The notes beneath the pieces were generated by a model that saw only the letters and a list, made by a program, of their open reading frames with translations, made no database searches and was not told where the DNA came from. From assembly GCA_944319815.1 (NCBI GenBank), contig CALUEX010000007.1:1-64000 (forward strand): DNA of 64,000 bases, given 5' to 3'. The position numbers were made by a program, and so were the translations under genes. This DNA comes from an uncultured Prevotella sp. (lineage in GTDB: Bacteria; Bacteroidota; Bacteroidia; Bacteroidales; Bacteroidaceae). Below, piece by piece: positions 43,403 through 51,332 of this stretch (the stretch's first letter is position 1; each line of letters starts with the position of its first letter).

Positions 43403-44746
43403 TTATTCTTGCCTGAAAACGACTTCTTCGCCGCGGCAAGAGGCGTCAAAACGACCGTTGTTATATATGTGCTTGCCGTTGCAGAAGGTGTGTTCAACGC
43501 GCCAATCGAACGTATGTCCTTGCATCGGGGACCATCCGCACTTGCTCTGGATGCAGCCTTCGGTCACCGTCCAAGGGCTGTCAGGGCGTACAATGGTTAA
43601 GTCTGCCTTGTAGCCTTTGCGGATAAATCCACGCTGGAAGACGTCGAACAGCATGGCCGGGCGATGGCACATAAGTTCTGCGACACGCTCAATGGTTAGC
43701 ACGCCTTTGCTTACAAGCTCAAGCATAGCTACGAGAGAGAACTGTACCATGGGCATACCTGATGCCGCACGGCTGCATCCTCCCTGCTTGTCTGCTGGCA
43801 GATGCGGCGCATGGTCTGTTCCTATAACAGTAATCTTGCCGTCTGTCAGCGCCTTGCGTAATGCTTCGCGGTCAGTTGTTGACTTTATGGCAGGGTTGCA
43901 TTTGATGAGCGAACCAAGGCGGGTATAGTCTTCATCGGAGAAAAAGAGATGGGCAATAACGGCCTCGGCGGTAATCTTCGGCATGGTGTCTGTCCACGGT
44001 TCAAACAGTGAAAGTTCACGTGCCGTGGTGACATGGGCCACGTGCAGTCGTGCTCCGTGCTGCTTTGCAAGCCTTACGGCAAGTTCTGTTGACCTGTAAC
44101 AGGCCTCCTCGCTGCGTATCTCCGGGTGGTGTTCAATGGACGGGTCGTCACCGAACGCCTCCTTGGCCTTGCGCATATTGTCGTTTATTATGCCTGTGTC
44201 CTCGCAATGGGCCATCACCGGCACAGGGGCTGTTGCGAATATTTTGTCCAATGCTTCCTTGCGGTCAACAAGCATATTGCCTGTTGATGACCCCATGAAC
44301 AGCTTGATGCCTGGTATACGATGTATGTCAAGGTAACCGAAAAGTTCGGCATTCGTATTGGTTGCTCCAAAGAAAAAGGAGTAGTTAATATGGCTTTCGC
44401 TGGCAGCGCTGGCGAACTTGTCGGCCAGTGCTTCAAGCGTAACGGTCTGCGGGACTGTGTTGGGCATATCGAAAAACGTCGTCACTCCACCAAAGGCAGC
44501 AGCCCTGCTTTCGCTCTCAATGTCGGCTTTTGCCGTCATGCCAGGCTCCCTGAAGTGTACGTGGTCGTCTATAATCCCGGGTAAAACGAAGCACCCCGTG
44601 GCATCGACAACGGTGTCGAAATGTCCGCGGGGTGTCTCGTTTTCCTGTAAGATGCCAGCTATGCTATCGTCCTCGATGGTTATCGAGCCTTTGAAAGACT
44701 TGCCTTCATTGACTATTATAGCATTTTTTATCAGTGTTTTGCTCAT
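43403..44746 (-). CDS. pyrC: Dihydroorotase
   Basis: A 447-residue amidohydrolase of the pyrimidine pathway, closing carbamoyl aspartate to dihydroorotate. Metal ligands are in DDHVHFREPG, the carboxylated lysine is expected in GIKLFMGSSTGN, further histidines lie in MAHCED and VAHVTT, and the catalytic aspartate in GTDHAPH. This is the larger class I type. It starts 11 bases after the DUF4369 lipoprotein gene, so both are probably co-transcribed. Confidence 0.94.
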   Translation of the reverse strand: MSKTLIKNAIIVNEGKSFKGSITIEDDSIAGILQENETPRGHFDTVVDATGCFVLPGIIDDHVHFREPGMTAKADIESESRAAAFGGVTTFFDMPNTVPQTVTLEALADKFASAASESHINYSFFFGATNTNAELFGYLDIHRIPGIKLFMGSSTGNMLVDRKEALDKIFATAPVPVMAHCEDTGIINDNMRKAKEAFGDDPSIEHHPEIRSEEACYRSTELAVRLAKQHGARLHVAHVTTARELSLFEPWTDTMPKITAEAVIAHLFFSDEDYTRLGSLIKCNPAIKSTTDREALRKALTDGKITVIGTDHAPHLPADKQGGCSRAASGMPMVQFSLVAMLELVSKGVLTIERVAELMCHRPAMLFDVFQRGFIRKGYKADLTIVRPDSPWTVTEGCIQSKCGWSPMQGHTFDWRVEHTFCNGKHIYNNGRFDASCRGEEVVFRQE

Positions 44747-44757
44747 ATAAAATCAGT

Positions 44758-45561
44758 TCATTCAACATTCGTAGATGCCACTGAGTCGTTTCCTGCCGTT
44801 CCCGGGGAAGCCAGTTCGTTAGGCGTCGGCACGTCGTTTACAGGGGCGGTTATGTCGCCTGGCATTGCCGTTCCGTTCATGATGGCCTCGTTTTGCTTGG
44901 CTTTACGATAGTATTCGCTTACATACGGGTCGTTCTTGAACTTGTCCGTAGCCTTGCTCATGATGTCTTCCACCCAAGGTGAGAGCTCCGGGTAACGGTG
45001 GTTGGCCGTAATCATGAAGAATACTCCAGGCCCGAGAACGTTGTCGAAGTTCTCGACAATGAACGATGTTACCAGCTTGTCCTCCCTTTCGCTTATCTGA
45101 CCGGCCTTTTCGGCAAGTTGCTTGTTTACGTTGTTGAGGTCTTTCCCGTCCATGATGGCTTGGCTCTGCAGGTGGCCAAGTTCGTTAAACTCGTTTTCGA
45201 GCCTTTTGTATTTTTCGATGAATTCAGTAAGTTTCTCGTTAAGCGGCGTGCCGCTTACTTTCTGTTGTGTGTTGTCTATGTTGATAAGGATTTCCCCGCT
45301 TTCAAGCACTACGGGCATGATGCCTTCGTCGTCCATGAACAGTATGGCAATCTTTGTTGAGTCAAGAGGGCCGCAGAAGTTAAACTCTCCATGCACGATG
45401 TCGCAAGAATCTATATTCTTGAAGTCGGTATCGACAAATGTTTTCAGGAAAAGTTTGGCGCCGTCAAGCGTTGGAACATTTGACGAACCTTGTATATTGT
45501 ACGTATTCGCACAAGAAGCGAACGTCAATAAGGCAAACAATGCGTAAAAAATCCTAACCAT
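44758..45561 (-). CDS. DUF4369-containing lipoprotein
   Basis: A 267-residue protein with a lipoprotein signal (LTFASC). Residues about 20-130 fit the DUF4369 beta-sandwich often found before thioredoxin-like domains in Bacteroidota (YNIQGSSNVPTLDGAKLFLK..., GEFNFCGPLD, VVLESGEILINID). Here the thioredoxin domain is absent and is replaced by a helical, charged region (KLTEFIEKYKRLENEFNEL...) and a Pro/Asn-rich tail. Function unknown. First gene of an operon with pyrC. Confidence 0.75.
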   Translation of the reverse strand: MVRIFYALFALLTFASCANTYNIQGSSNVPTLDGAKLFLKTFVDTDFKNIDSCDIVHGEFNFCGPLDSTKIAILFMDDEGIMPVVLESGEILINIDNTQQKVSGTPLNEKLTEFIEKYKRLENEFNELGHLQSQAIMDGKDLNNVNKQLAEKAGQISEREDKLVTSFIVENFDNVLGPGVFFMITANHRYPELSPWVEDIMSKATDKFKNDPYVSEYYRKAKQNEAIMNGTAMPGDITAPVNDVPTPNELASPGTAGNDSVASTNVE

Positions 45562-45584
45562 ATATATGTCTTATAAAACCGAGA

Positions 45585-45592
45585 CAAATGTA
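45585..45592 (-). promoter_or_regulatory. Probable -7 element of the DUF4369-pyrC operon
   Basis: CAAATGTA reads TACATTTG on the minus strand, 23 bases before the ATG. No TTTG at the usual spacing. Confidence 0.5.
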
Positions 45593-45724
45593 CAATGTAT
45601 AATCGATGTACGAAAAAAAATTTATGCAATTTAAAACAAAAGCACTGTCTTTTATAATTTTTTGTGGTAATGTTTTTGTTTGGCGGGCTGCAAACGCTGT
45701 GCTGGCCAAATGCCGAAAGGCCGG

Positions 45725-46189
45725 TCATGCGCCTCTTTGTCCGCTTGCATCTTGTTCTTTTTTCAGTTCGCTTGATATGCGGTGGGTTGTGTAAACCTCA
45801 ATCATTGCAGCGGCAAGCAGCAACACCACCCAGTTGTTCTGTACGTATGTCACGTAATTGTTGTAGCCGTCTATACCGTATGGCAGGAACAACGGCAGGA
45901 TGAAATGGAATACGTCTTCAAGCATCAGCACGGCCGACAGCATGAAGAAAACGTCGCCAACCGACATGATGCGGCGCAAGCGGCGAATCGTGAAGTTGCG
46001 TCCGCTGTATGTCTGTTGTAGCTGCATGGTGGCGAATGCCACTGCTCCTGCGGCAAACACCACTGCGCCGGAACTGCGCAATGCGGGCAAGTCGTTCAGC
46101 GTGCCTATCATGTTGAGCACCACGCCGGCAACCATCAGTACAGAACCAGCGAGAAACACTATGGTCTGTAACTTATTTAGCTGTTTCAT
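45725..46189 (-). CDS. Small four-span membrane protein of unknown function
   Basis: A 154-residue protein with four hydrophobic segments (TIVFLAGSVLMVAGVVLNMI, AVVFAAGAVAFATMQL, VFFMLSAVLMLEDVFHFILP and VVLLLAAAMIEVYT) and a charged tail. No family I can name. ATG 46189 (MKQLNKLQ) is chosen; an in-frame ATG at 46216 is also possible. Either start lies inside the 3' end of the FtsB-like gene, so the two are translationally coupled. Confidence 0.65.
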   Translation of the reverse strand: MKQLNKLQTIVFLAGSVLMVAGVVLNMIGTLNDLPALRSSGAVVFAAGAVAFATMQLQQTYSGRNFTIRRLRRIMSVGDVFFMLSAVLMLEDVFHFILPLFLPYGIDGYNNYVTYVQNNWVVLLLAAAMIEVYTTHRISSELKKEQDASGQRGA

Positions 46190-46508
46190 TTTCTTCCGTT
46201 CCTTGTTCTTGGTCATCGCTGAGCACGAAGATGTCTTCGTCGTCAGCCTTCATGAAATATTGTTCGCGAGCTATTTTCGTAATGGCCTTGGGGTTGCGTT
46301 TCAGTTCCTTCAGCGTTGCTTGCGCTTTCTCGTACTGCTCGTTATAGTCGTCGATTTCCCTTTTCATCTCACGCACTAGCATCCTGTTTTGCACGTGCCT
46401 GAGGATGCTGTTCTCGCCTACGAAACCTATTATGACGATGCCAAGCACAGACACTATCAGGTACTTGTGTCGCCCAAAAAATCTCATTATTGAATATACG
46501 CGGATCAT
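46173..46508 (-). CDS. FtsB/DivIC-like septum formation protein
   Basis: A roughly 111-residue single-span protein: a short basic N-terminus (RFFGRHKY), one membrane span (LIVSVLGIVIIGFVG), then a coiled coil (RMLVREMKREIDDYNEQYEKAQATLKEL) and the AREQYFMKADDEDIFVL segment typical of FtsB/DivIC proteins of the divisome. An acidic tail ends it. Starts are possible at 46508 (MIRVYSIMRFF) or 46487 (MRFFGRHK); two tandem promoters lie just upstream. Confidence 0.75.
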   Translation of the reverse strand: MIRVYSIMRFFGRHKYLIVSVLGIVIIGFVGENSILRHVQNRMLVREMKREIDDYNEQYEKAQATLKELKRNPKAITKIAREQYFMKADDEDIFVLSDDQEQGTEENETAK

Positions 46509-46527
46509 TTGTTGCTCGTTTTGGCTG

Positions 46528-46558
46528 CAAAGATAGTGCAAGTCGAGTGAAATGCAAA
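46528..46558 (-). promoter_or_regulatory. Promoter 1 of the ftsB-like gene
   Basis: On the minus strand TTTG (46555-46558), 19 bases, TATCTTTG (46528-46535): an exact consensus match. Confidence 0.8.
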
Positions 46559-46615
46559 ATAAAAGCGAGTGAAACGAGCATTTATTTTCATTTCCGAGAC
46601 GCCGCCTATTTTATC

Positions 46616-46646
46616 CAAAGATAGTGCAAGTCGAGTGAAATGCAAA
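46616..46646 (-). promoter_or_regulatory. Promoter 2 of the ftsB-like gene (duplicate)
   Basis: The same promoter, TTTG at 46643-46646 and TATCTTTG at 46616-46623 on the minus strand, in the second copy of the tandem duplication. Confidence 0.7.
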
Positions 46647-46700
46647 ATAAAAGCGAGTGAAACGAGCATTTATTTTCATTTCCGAGACGCCGCCTATATT

Positions 46701-46857
46701 ATATAATATGAATGTCCGCTTTGCTCCCATTCATCAGTAGTTAAAGGAGTTAAAGTAGTTATCGCTCCCTGCGGTCGCTAAGGAGTCAAAGACATTTGCC
46801 TTGATGGTAGCGTCCAATAAAAAGCGGACAGGATGATTGCGGACATTCATATTATAT
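46701..46857. mobile_element. MITE-like element with 19-base terminal inverted repeats
   Basis: Perfect 19-base inverted ends, ATATAATATGAATGTCCGC at 46701-46719 and its complement at 46839-46857. The inside has the AGTTAAAGGAGTTAAAG units shared with three other sites in the window. No coding capacity; it would need an outside transposase. Confidence 0.6.
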
Positions 46858-46872
46858 AAAAGGTAGTGAATT

Positions 46873-47322
46873 TCAGAACCTCGTAAGCTGCAATGTCGCA
46901 TAGTCGGAGCGCAACACGAGGTTGTCGCCGTCGGCCACAACCACCTCAAACTCCGTTGTAGCGGCATCCATGCCGAACGGCATCATGTCTTCGGGCGTGG
47001 CGCTTACGCCGTTGTCGCTCGTGTTGGCCTGTTGCTTGAAGTCTCTCATTACGACGCGCTTGCGGCCGTCCTTGTATTCGAAGCGGCCTATGAACGCTCC
47101 GTAGTCGCCCGGGCCTTGCCTTTCGGCCACCTCTACTACCATGCGCGTTATGCCGTAATATATTCGTTCACACTTGTGTATCTGGCCGTCGGCGTGCGTC
47201 TCGAAACGCTCGAGCCGCCAGAAGCCCTCTATGTCTTCGTCGATTGGGTCTTTCCATTCGCACCCGCAGCACGCCATTACCGTGAATACGGCCATGAAGG
47301 CCAACTTGATTATTTTGCCCAT
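46873..47322 (-). CDS. Lipocalin-like lipoprotein (DUF4847-like), module 1
   Basis: A 149-residue protein with a lipoprotein signal (VMACCGC). The mature part IEGFWRLERFETHADGQ opens like small lipocalin-type lipoproteins. It aligns with the protein encoded at 61545-61988: GFWRLE/GMWRLA near the start, then MMPFGMDAA/MAPYGVNAL, TEFEVV/ETFTIE and LVLRSDYATLQL/MVLANEELRLSF at the end. It overlaps the Wzi gene by 13 bases and is translated with it. Role unknown, probably a periplasmic partner of the outer-membrane barrel. Confidence 0.75.
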   Translation of the reverse strand: MGKIIKLAFMAVFTVMACCGCEWKDPIDEDIEGFWRLERFETHADGQIHKCERIYYGITRMVVEVAERQGPGDYGAFIGRFEYKDGRKRVVMRDFKQQANTSDNGVSATPEDMMPFGMDAATTEFEVVVADGDNLVLRSDYATLQLTRF

Positions 47323-48782
47323 AATATTCCGCTTTTGCTTATTGTCAACATTCCGCCGTAACTTTCTCCGTTATATCCGCCCGTGTCCGCGCCGAAGGCT
47401 GCGGCAAACTTCCATCCGCCGAGCCGCTTAGGTTTGTAAGAAAGTTCGAATAACATACAGTTCTGGTGCTCAATCTTGTCGAGCGGAGCCTTGTAAGTGC
47501 CCCAATGGCGGGCGAACGACAGCAATGCGCGCCACGACAGTTCCTGCGTTGGGTCGCCGCTCAATGCCACGTGGTGCAGCTTCACGCGGTTGCTGCGGAA
47601 CGTCAGGTTGCCGTCGCCGTCATACACGGGGCCGGGCACGAATGGCGTGCCGATGTTCTGTCCCCAGTGCGTCCATGGATATGTGGCGTGTTCATAGTAA
47701 CAGTCGCGACCGCTCATTTGCAAATCGCCGAACGACCCGCCTACGCCGTCGTAAAGTATCGGTCCTGTCTGGTCGGTCGTCGATAGGCCTTCCCACAGCA
47801 CTTTTGTCACGAATGGATTGCGCGGCAGGGTAACCTCCACGCCGATGTGGCCGTCCTTCCAACGGCCATACTGCCACGTCAGCTGCGAGTGGTCGTCGTA
47901 GAAGTGTTCGTAGTAAAGGCGTGCTCGCCATGTGCTTGCCTCGTAGTTAAGGGCGAAGTTCCAACTGCCGACGTGGTTGCCCTCGACGTTCTCGAGCGTG
48001 CTTTTCTGTATGGGCACAATCGCGTCGATAAAGTCCTTGAAGCTGTTAGGAAGGTTCTGCACGCACTCCAGCGTGCCGTTCTCGCCCCTGCGCCAGCGGC
48101 TGCCGCCGAACTGCGCAGCCTCGAGCATCCCGATTTCCATAGTTAGCGGGAACACCTCGGCGTTGCCCACGCGGAACATCAGCGACTTGCTGTGGTAAAT
48201 GATGTTCTTCGTATAAGTGTTGCCTGCGGCTACGAAGTTGTCGCGCCAGCGGCTGTCGGTCATGACTCCGTAGCCGAAGTGCCCCTTCACGCCGAGCCAT
48301 CCTTTCGTTCCTGGCACGTCCCAGTAACGCTTCACCTCAAGGCGCACCTGCGGAATGGGGCGTGCGTTAGGCCCTTCTACCATGGCGCCGCTTGACAGTC
48401 GGAAGTCCTTGTCAAGCGGACTGTCGCTCCTTTCCTTTGCGCCGACGCTCAGGGTAAGCACCCGCCATGACAGGTCGGCGTAGGCCTGCTGCACAACGAA
48501 AGGCGCATCCATGTCAACGGTGCCGGCCAAGTCAACCCCGGCCTCTACGTTCCAGCCCTTTCCGAACTCTGTCTTGTAGCCTACGCCGGCGCGCAGGTAG
48601 CCGCTGTTAGGCCGTTCCGACGACAGTCCGTAGCGGTTGGCCGTGAACCATAGCGGGGCATACCGTCCCGTCGAAGCACTGGCCGACAGCTCAACGTTAT
48701 AGCTAAGCGAGTCGCCACGGGCGCCCGCCTCCACGGCAAGCAGCGACAGCGCGGCGGCCGCCATAATCTTTAAGCTCTTCAT
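47310..48782 (-). CDS. Wzi-family outer-membrane beta-barrel protein, module 1
   Basis: A 490-residue protein with a signal peptide (MKSLKIMAAAALSLLAVEAGA) and alternating beta-strand pattern to the end, of the capsule-assembly Wzi family: APLWFTANRYGLSSERPNSGYLRAG, VQQAYADLSWRVLTLSVGAKER and the late SFARHWGTYKAPL are typical. It shares APLWF.ANRYGLS..N and ARPIPQVR with the protein encoded at 59963-61534. Such proteins bind or export surface polysaccharide in related organisms, but no capsule genes are nearby. ATG 48782 gives the signal peptide. Confidence 0.8.
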   Translation of the reverse strand: MKSLKIMAAAALSLLAVEAGARGDSLSYNVELSASASTGRYAPLWFTANRYGLSSERPNSGYLRAGVGYKTEFGKGWNVEAGVDLAGTVDMDAPFVVQQAYADLSWRVLTLSVGAKERSDSPLDKDFRLSSGAMVEGPNARPIPQVRLEVKRYWDVPGTKGWLGVKGHFGYGVMTDSRWRDNFVAAGNTYTKNIIYHSKSLMFRVGNAEVFPLTMEIGMLEAAQFGGSRWRRGENGTLECVQNLPNSFKDFIDAIVPIQKSTLENVEGNHVGSWNFALNYEASTWRARLYYEHFYDDHSQLTWQYGRWKDGHIGVEVTLPRNPFVTKVLWEGLSTTDQTGPILYDGVGGSFGDLQMSGRDCYYEHATYPWTHWGQNIGTPFVPGPVYDGDGNLTFRSNRVKLHHVALSGDPTQELSWRALLSFARHWGTYKAPLDKIEHQNCMLFELSYKPKRLGGWKFAAAFGADTGGYNGESYGGMLTISKSGILWAK

Positions 48783-48849
48783 CTTGTGGTCTTTACGGAT
48801 TTCGTTTCGCGGCACGCTTGTGCCGCTTTCAGTCTTTATTTAGTGGCTG

Positions 48850-48857
48850 CAAAGGTA
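48850..48857 (-). promoter_or_regulatory. Probable -7 element of Wzi module 1
   Basis: CAAAGGTA reads TACCTTTG on the minus strand, 67 bases before the start. Confidence 0.45.
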
Positions 48858-48940
48858 TAATAAAAATCCCGTTCGGTGAAATTATCGCGCGGAAAAGTGC
48901 AAAGGCATACCATGGCCAGCCGCTATCTGTCCCCGAAACG

Positions 48941-49016
48941 GCATCTTTCACCGTGCGAAAGGTATCCTTTTACACGGCAAAAGGCCACCTTTCATGTCTT
49001 GAAAGGTGGCCTTTTG
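48941..49016. repeat. CTTTTGC-type hairpin cluster
   Basis: Includes the perfect hairpin CAAAAGGCCACCTTTCATG facing TTGAAAGGTGGCCTTTTG (48978-49016) plus GCATCTTTCACCGTGCGAAAGGT. Confidence 0.75.
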
Positions 49017-49067
49017 GTAAGTTGCTGGCAACCAGCGTGTTAACGCTTCGTGCCAAGCTGTTGGTCT

Positions 49068-50426
49068 TTATTCGGCATAATAGACGGTCATTTCAACAAT
49101 CCTGAACTGTGACGGTGCGCCTGTCGTCGTGCTTGTGTTGTTGATTGTGAGGCTGTTTGTTGACGCTCCCGTTACGGTTACGGACGCTCCGTTCACGTTT
49201 ATGCTTCCTGATGAAGCCGAGAGGTCGCCCGATGCGTTGTACGTGTCGCCTTGGTATTCGTCACACGTTACGGCTATGCCTACGATGGTCTTTGTAGAGC
49301 TGATGGTCACCGAGTTGCTGGGGTACATCCTGAACGAGCCTGACCCTGCGCTGTAGAACTTCGGTTCGTTGTATCCGCCGTTCTGGTCGAAGGTAAGGGT
49401 CGTGCCGTCAGAGAGTTCGAGGGTTGAGAGTGCTGTGTTGTTTGCCAGTCCGAAGTCGCTTGCGGCTACCGTTATGCTGTTGCCGCTTATTTCTCCTCCG
49501 CCGGGTTCGTCGCCGCCTTCGCCCTTAGTCCAAGAGTAGAGATAGCTATCGTTTTGCACGGTTTCAGGGGTGTTGCCGTAATAGTTTGTCACGGTTCCGT
49601 AAACTACCACTTCGTCGCCTACGCTCAGCAGGTCGCCCGATGAGTAGCTTTCGTTGTTAAGATACTTAGAGCGGAAGATGTAGAACTGGTTGCCGCTGTC
49701 CTCGCTGTCGAATGTTCCGTCGGCTGAAATCCAGTAGGTTGCGTTGCCGTAGCCTCCGTCGTAGTTTTCTTTTATTTTCGAAACGATACCCTTGATGTAT
49801 ACAGGTCCGGCAGTTTCGCTGCTACCCAATGCGGCTGCATACTGGTAAGCGGCCACTGCGTTGAACGGGTTTGCCTCCGTTCCGTCGCCCTCAGGCTCGC
49901 CAGTTGTAGGCTCGTCGCCGCCACCGGTTTCACCTGTTACGCCGTTGATAGATACAAGGTAGCTGCCGTTCTGCACGGTTTCGAGCGTTCCGTTATAGTT
50001 CGTCAGCCTTCCGCAAACAACCACCGTGTCGCCGTAGTTGATTGTCTGGCCTGACGAGTAGCTTGTGTTGTTGAAGTACTTTGAACGGTAGATGAGGAAT
50101 GTGTTGGTAGCGTCCTCGTCATCAGAGATGCTGTACGTCGCGTTACCGTAGCCTCCGTCGTAGTTCTCGGTGATGTCGGTCACTATACCCTTGATGTAGA
50201 CTTCCTCCTGTGTCTCTTCCCCTGAAGCCAGCAGGTTGGCGGCTTCGATGGTGGCAGCCACGTTGTACGGGCTTACCTGTGTGCCGTCTCCTTCGGGTTC
50301 TATCACCGTGGGTTCGTCAATGGGGTTGTCGTTCGGGTCGTCATACGGAGCCGGTACGTCTTCGCAACTTGTGAATGTCACCGCTGCCATGGCGATGGCG
50401 AGCACTGAAAATAATATCTTTTTCAT
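49068..50426 (-). CDS. Lipoprotein with two OB-fold-like repeats
   Basis: A 452-residue lipoprotein (TFTSC). Two similar segments at about 45-165 and 180-300 (EPEGDGTQVSPYNVAATIEA and EPEGDGTEANPFNAVAAYQY; VYIKGIVTDITENYDGGYGNATY and VYIKGIVSKIKENYDGGYGNATY) read as DUF6359-like OB-folds. A C-terminal beta-sandwich of about 130 residues (SITVAASDFGLANNTALS) follows, rich in Ser/Thr/Asn. Third gene of the TonB-receptor operon, so probably a surface or periplasmic ligand-binding partner; no enzyme motif. Confidence 0.75.
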   Translation of the reverse strand: MKKILFSVLAIAMAAVTFTSCEDVPAPYDDPNDNPIDEPTVIEPEGDGTQVSPYNVAATIEAANLLASGEETQEEVYIKGIVTDITENYDGGYGNATYSISDDEDATNTFLIYRSKYFNNTSYSSGQTINYGDTVVVCGRLTNYNGTLETVQNGSYLVSINGVTGETGGGDEPTTGEPEGDGTEANPFNAVAAYQYAAALGSSETAGPVYIKGIVSKIKENYDGGYGNATYWISADGTFDSEDSGNQFYIFRSKYLNNESYSSGDLLSVGDEVVVYGTVTNYYGNTPETVQNDSYLYSWTKGEGGDEPGGGEISGNSITVAASDFGLANNTALSTLELSDGTTLTFDQNGGYNEPKFYSAGSGSFRMYPSNSVTISSTKTIVGIAVTCDEYQGDTYNASGDLSASSGSINVNGASVTVTGASTNSLTINNTSTTTGAPSQFRIVEMTVYYAE

Positions 50427-50462
50427 AATTAAATGTTTTCTTTTTGGGTGTTACTCTGTTGT

Positions 50463-51320
50463 TTATTCTGATACTTTGAAGTCCGAGTCCTGGCGCATCA
50501 GTATTTGCCAGGTGTCGCGGTAGCGTGTGAATATGCCCGTGATGTCGAGCTGTCCTTCGGGCATAGCCGTGCCGGCAAAGTCGGCGTAGGTGCTCGTGCG
50601 CACCACGAGCCTTGTGCTTCCGTTCACCGAGCGGTTCACGGCGTTGCCGCTTGTGGCCTCGTGCTCAGGTGCGAAGGTGCGTGTGCCGTTGGCCTGTGGC
50701 AGGGTTACGCCCTTGACGGTCATCAGCCTTCCGCAGTTCTCCTCCATGTATTCGTCGTCATTCAGCTTGCTCATGTCGAACTCTATTGGCTCAACCGTCG
50801 ATGGGTCGGCAGTCCCGATGAGCTTCACGTGCTCAAGCCATAGTGTGTGGTTCATGCGGCTTGGCGACGTGTATCCGCTTTTGCTGGTGTACGGCGTGCC
50901 TATTTGCGGCTGGTTGCCGTATGTCCCTATGTAGAGGTCTTTCAGGCTTACGAGTATTTCCTGGCCTACGGGCAGGTAGCCCCAGAGGCCTCCTCGGTTG
51001 ATGCAGATGAGTATTCCGCCCGTGCCGTCGTCAACGGCTATCTGGTTGTAGATGTTTCCCCCTACGTCGTTTCCTGTCACGCGGGCCTTGATTTGGATGT
51101 CTTCCGTTATCTTGGCCGTGTCCGTCTCCGATTGCAGCGCGTGGCTGTACATATCCTTCAGTTCGGCTATTGTCACGACGTTGGTCTCTTGCAGTTCGTT
51201 GTTCCCATACGGCGGGATGTCCCCGGTGGGGTCGTTCCAGTCGTCGTCCATGCACGCCGTGACGGTAAGTCCCATGAAGGCGGCGGCCAATGTCAGTTTG
51301 ATATATTCAAGTGTCTTCAT
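50463..51320 (-). CDS. DUF5689-like lipoprotein
   Basis: A 285-residue lipoprotein (LTVTAC) with the DUF5689 pattern: TIAELKDMYS, then ITEDIQIKARVTGNDVGGNIYNQIAVDDGTGGILICI and VGQEILVSLKDLYIGTYGNQPQIG. The family is thought to hold OB-fold-like domains and to go with TonB receptors. It lies 12 bases after the receptor gene and 36 bases before the OB-fold lipoprotein gene. Its ligand is unknown; nucleic acid or a sugar are possibilities only. Confidence 0.75.
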   Translation of the reverse strand: MKTLEYIKLTLAAAFMGLTVTACMDDDWNDPTGDIPPYGNNELQETNVVTIAELKDMYSHALQSETDTAKITEDIQIKARVTGNDVGGNIYNQIAVDDGTGGILICINRGGLWGYLPVGQEILVSLKDLYIGTYGNQPQIGTPYTSKSGYTSPSRMNHTLWLEHVKLIGTADPSTVEPIEFDMSKLNDDEYMEENCGRLMTVKGVTLPQANGTRTFAPEHEATSGNAVNRSVNGSTRLVVRTSTYADFAGTAMPEGQLDITGIFTRYRDTWQILMRQDSDFKVSE

Positions 51321-51332
51321 CTTCTTTCGTGT

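Larger units (their letters stand above)
46528..46697. repeat. Tandem duplication (88-base period) carrying a promoter
   Basis: Bases 46528-46609 recur at 46616-46697 without mismatch that I can see (start CAAAGATAGTGCAAGTCGAG). Inside each unit GCGAGTGAAACGAGC and other short dyads occur. Together with the element at 46701-46857 it fills the 364-base gap before the lipocalin-like gene; no gene is seen. Confidence 0.85.
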
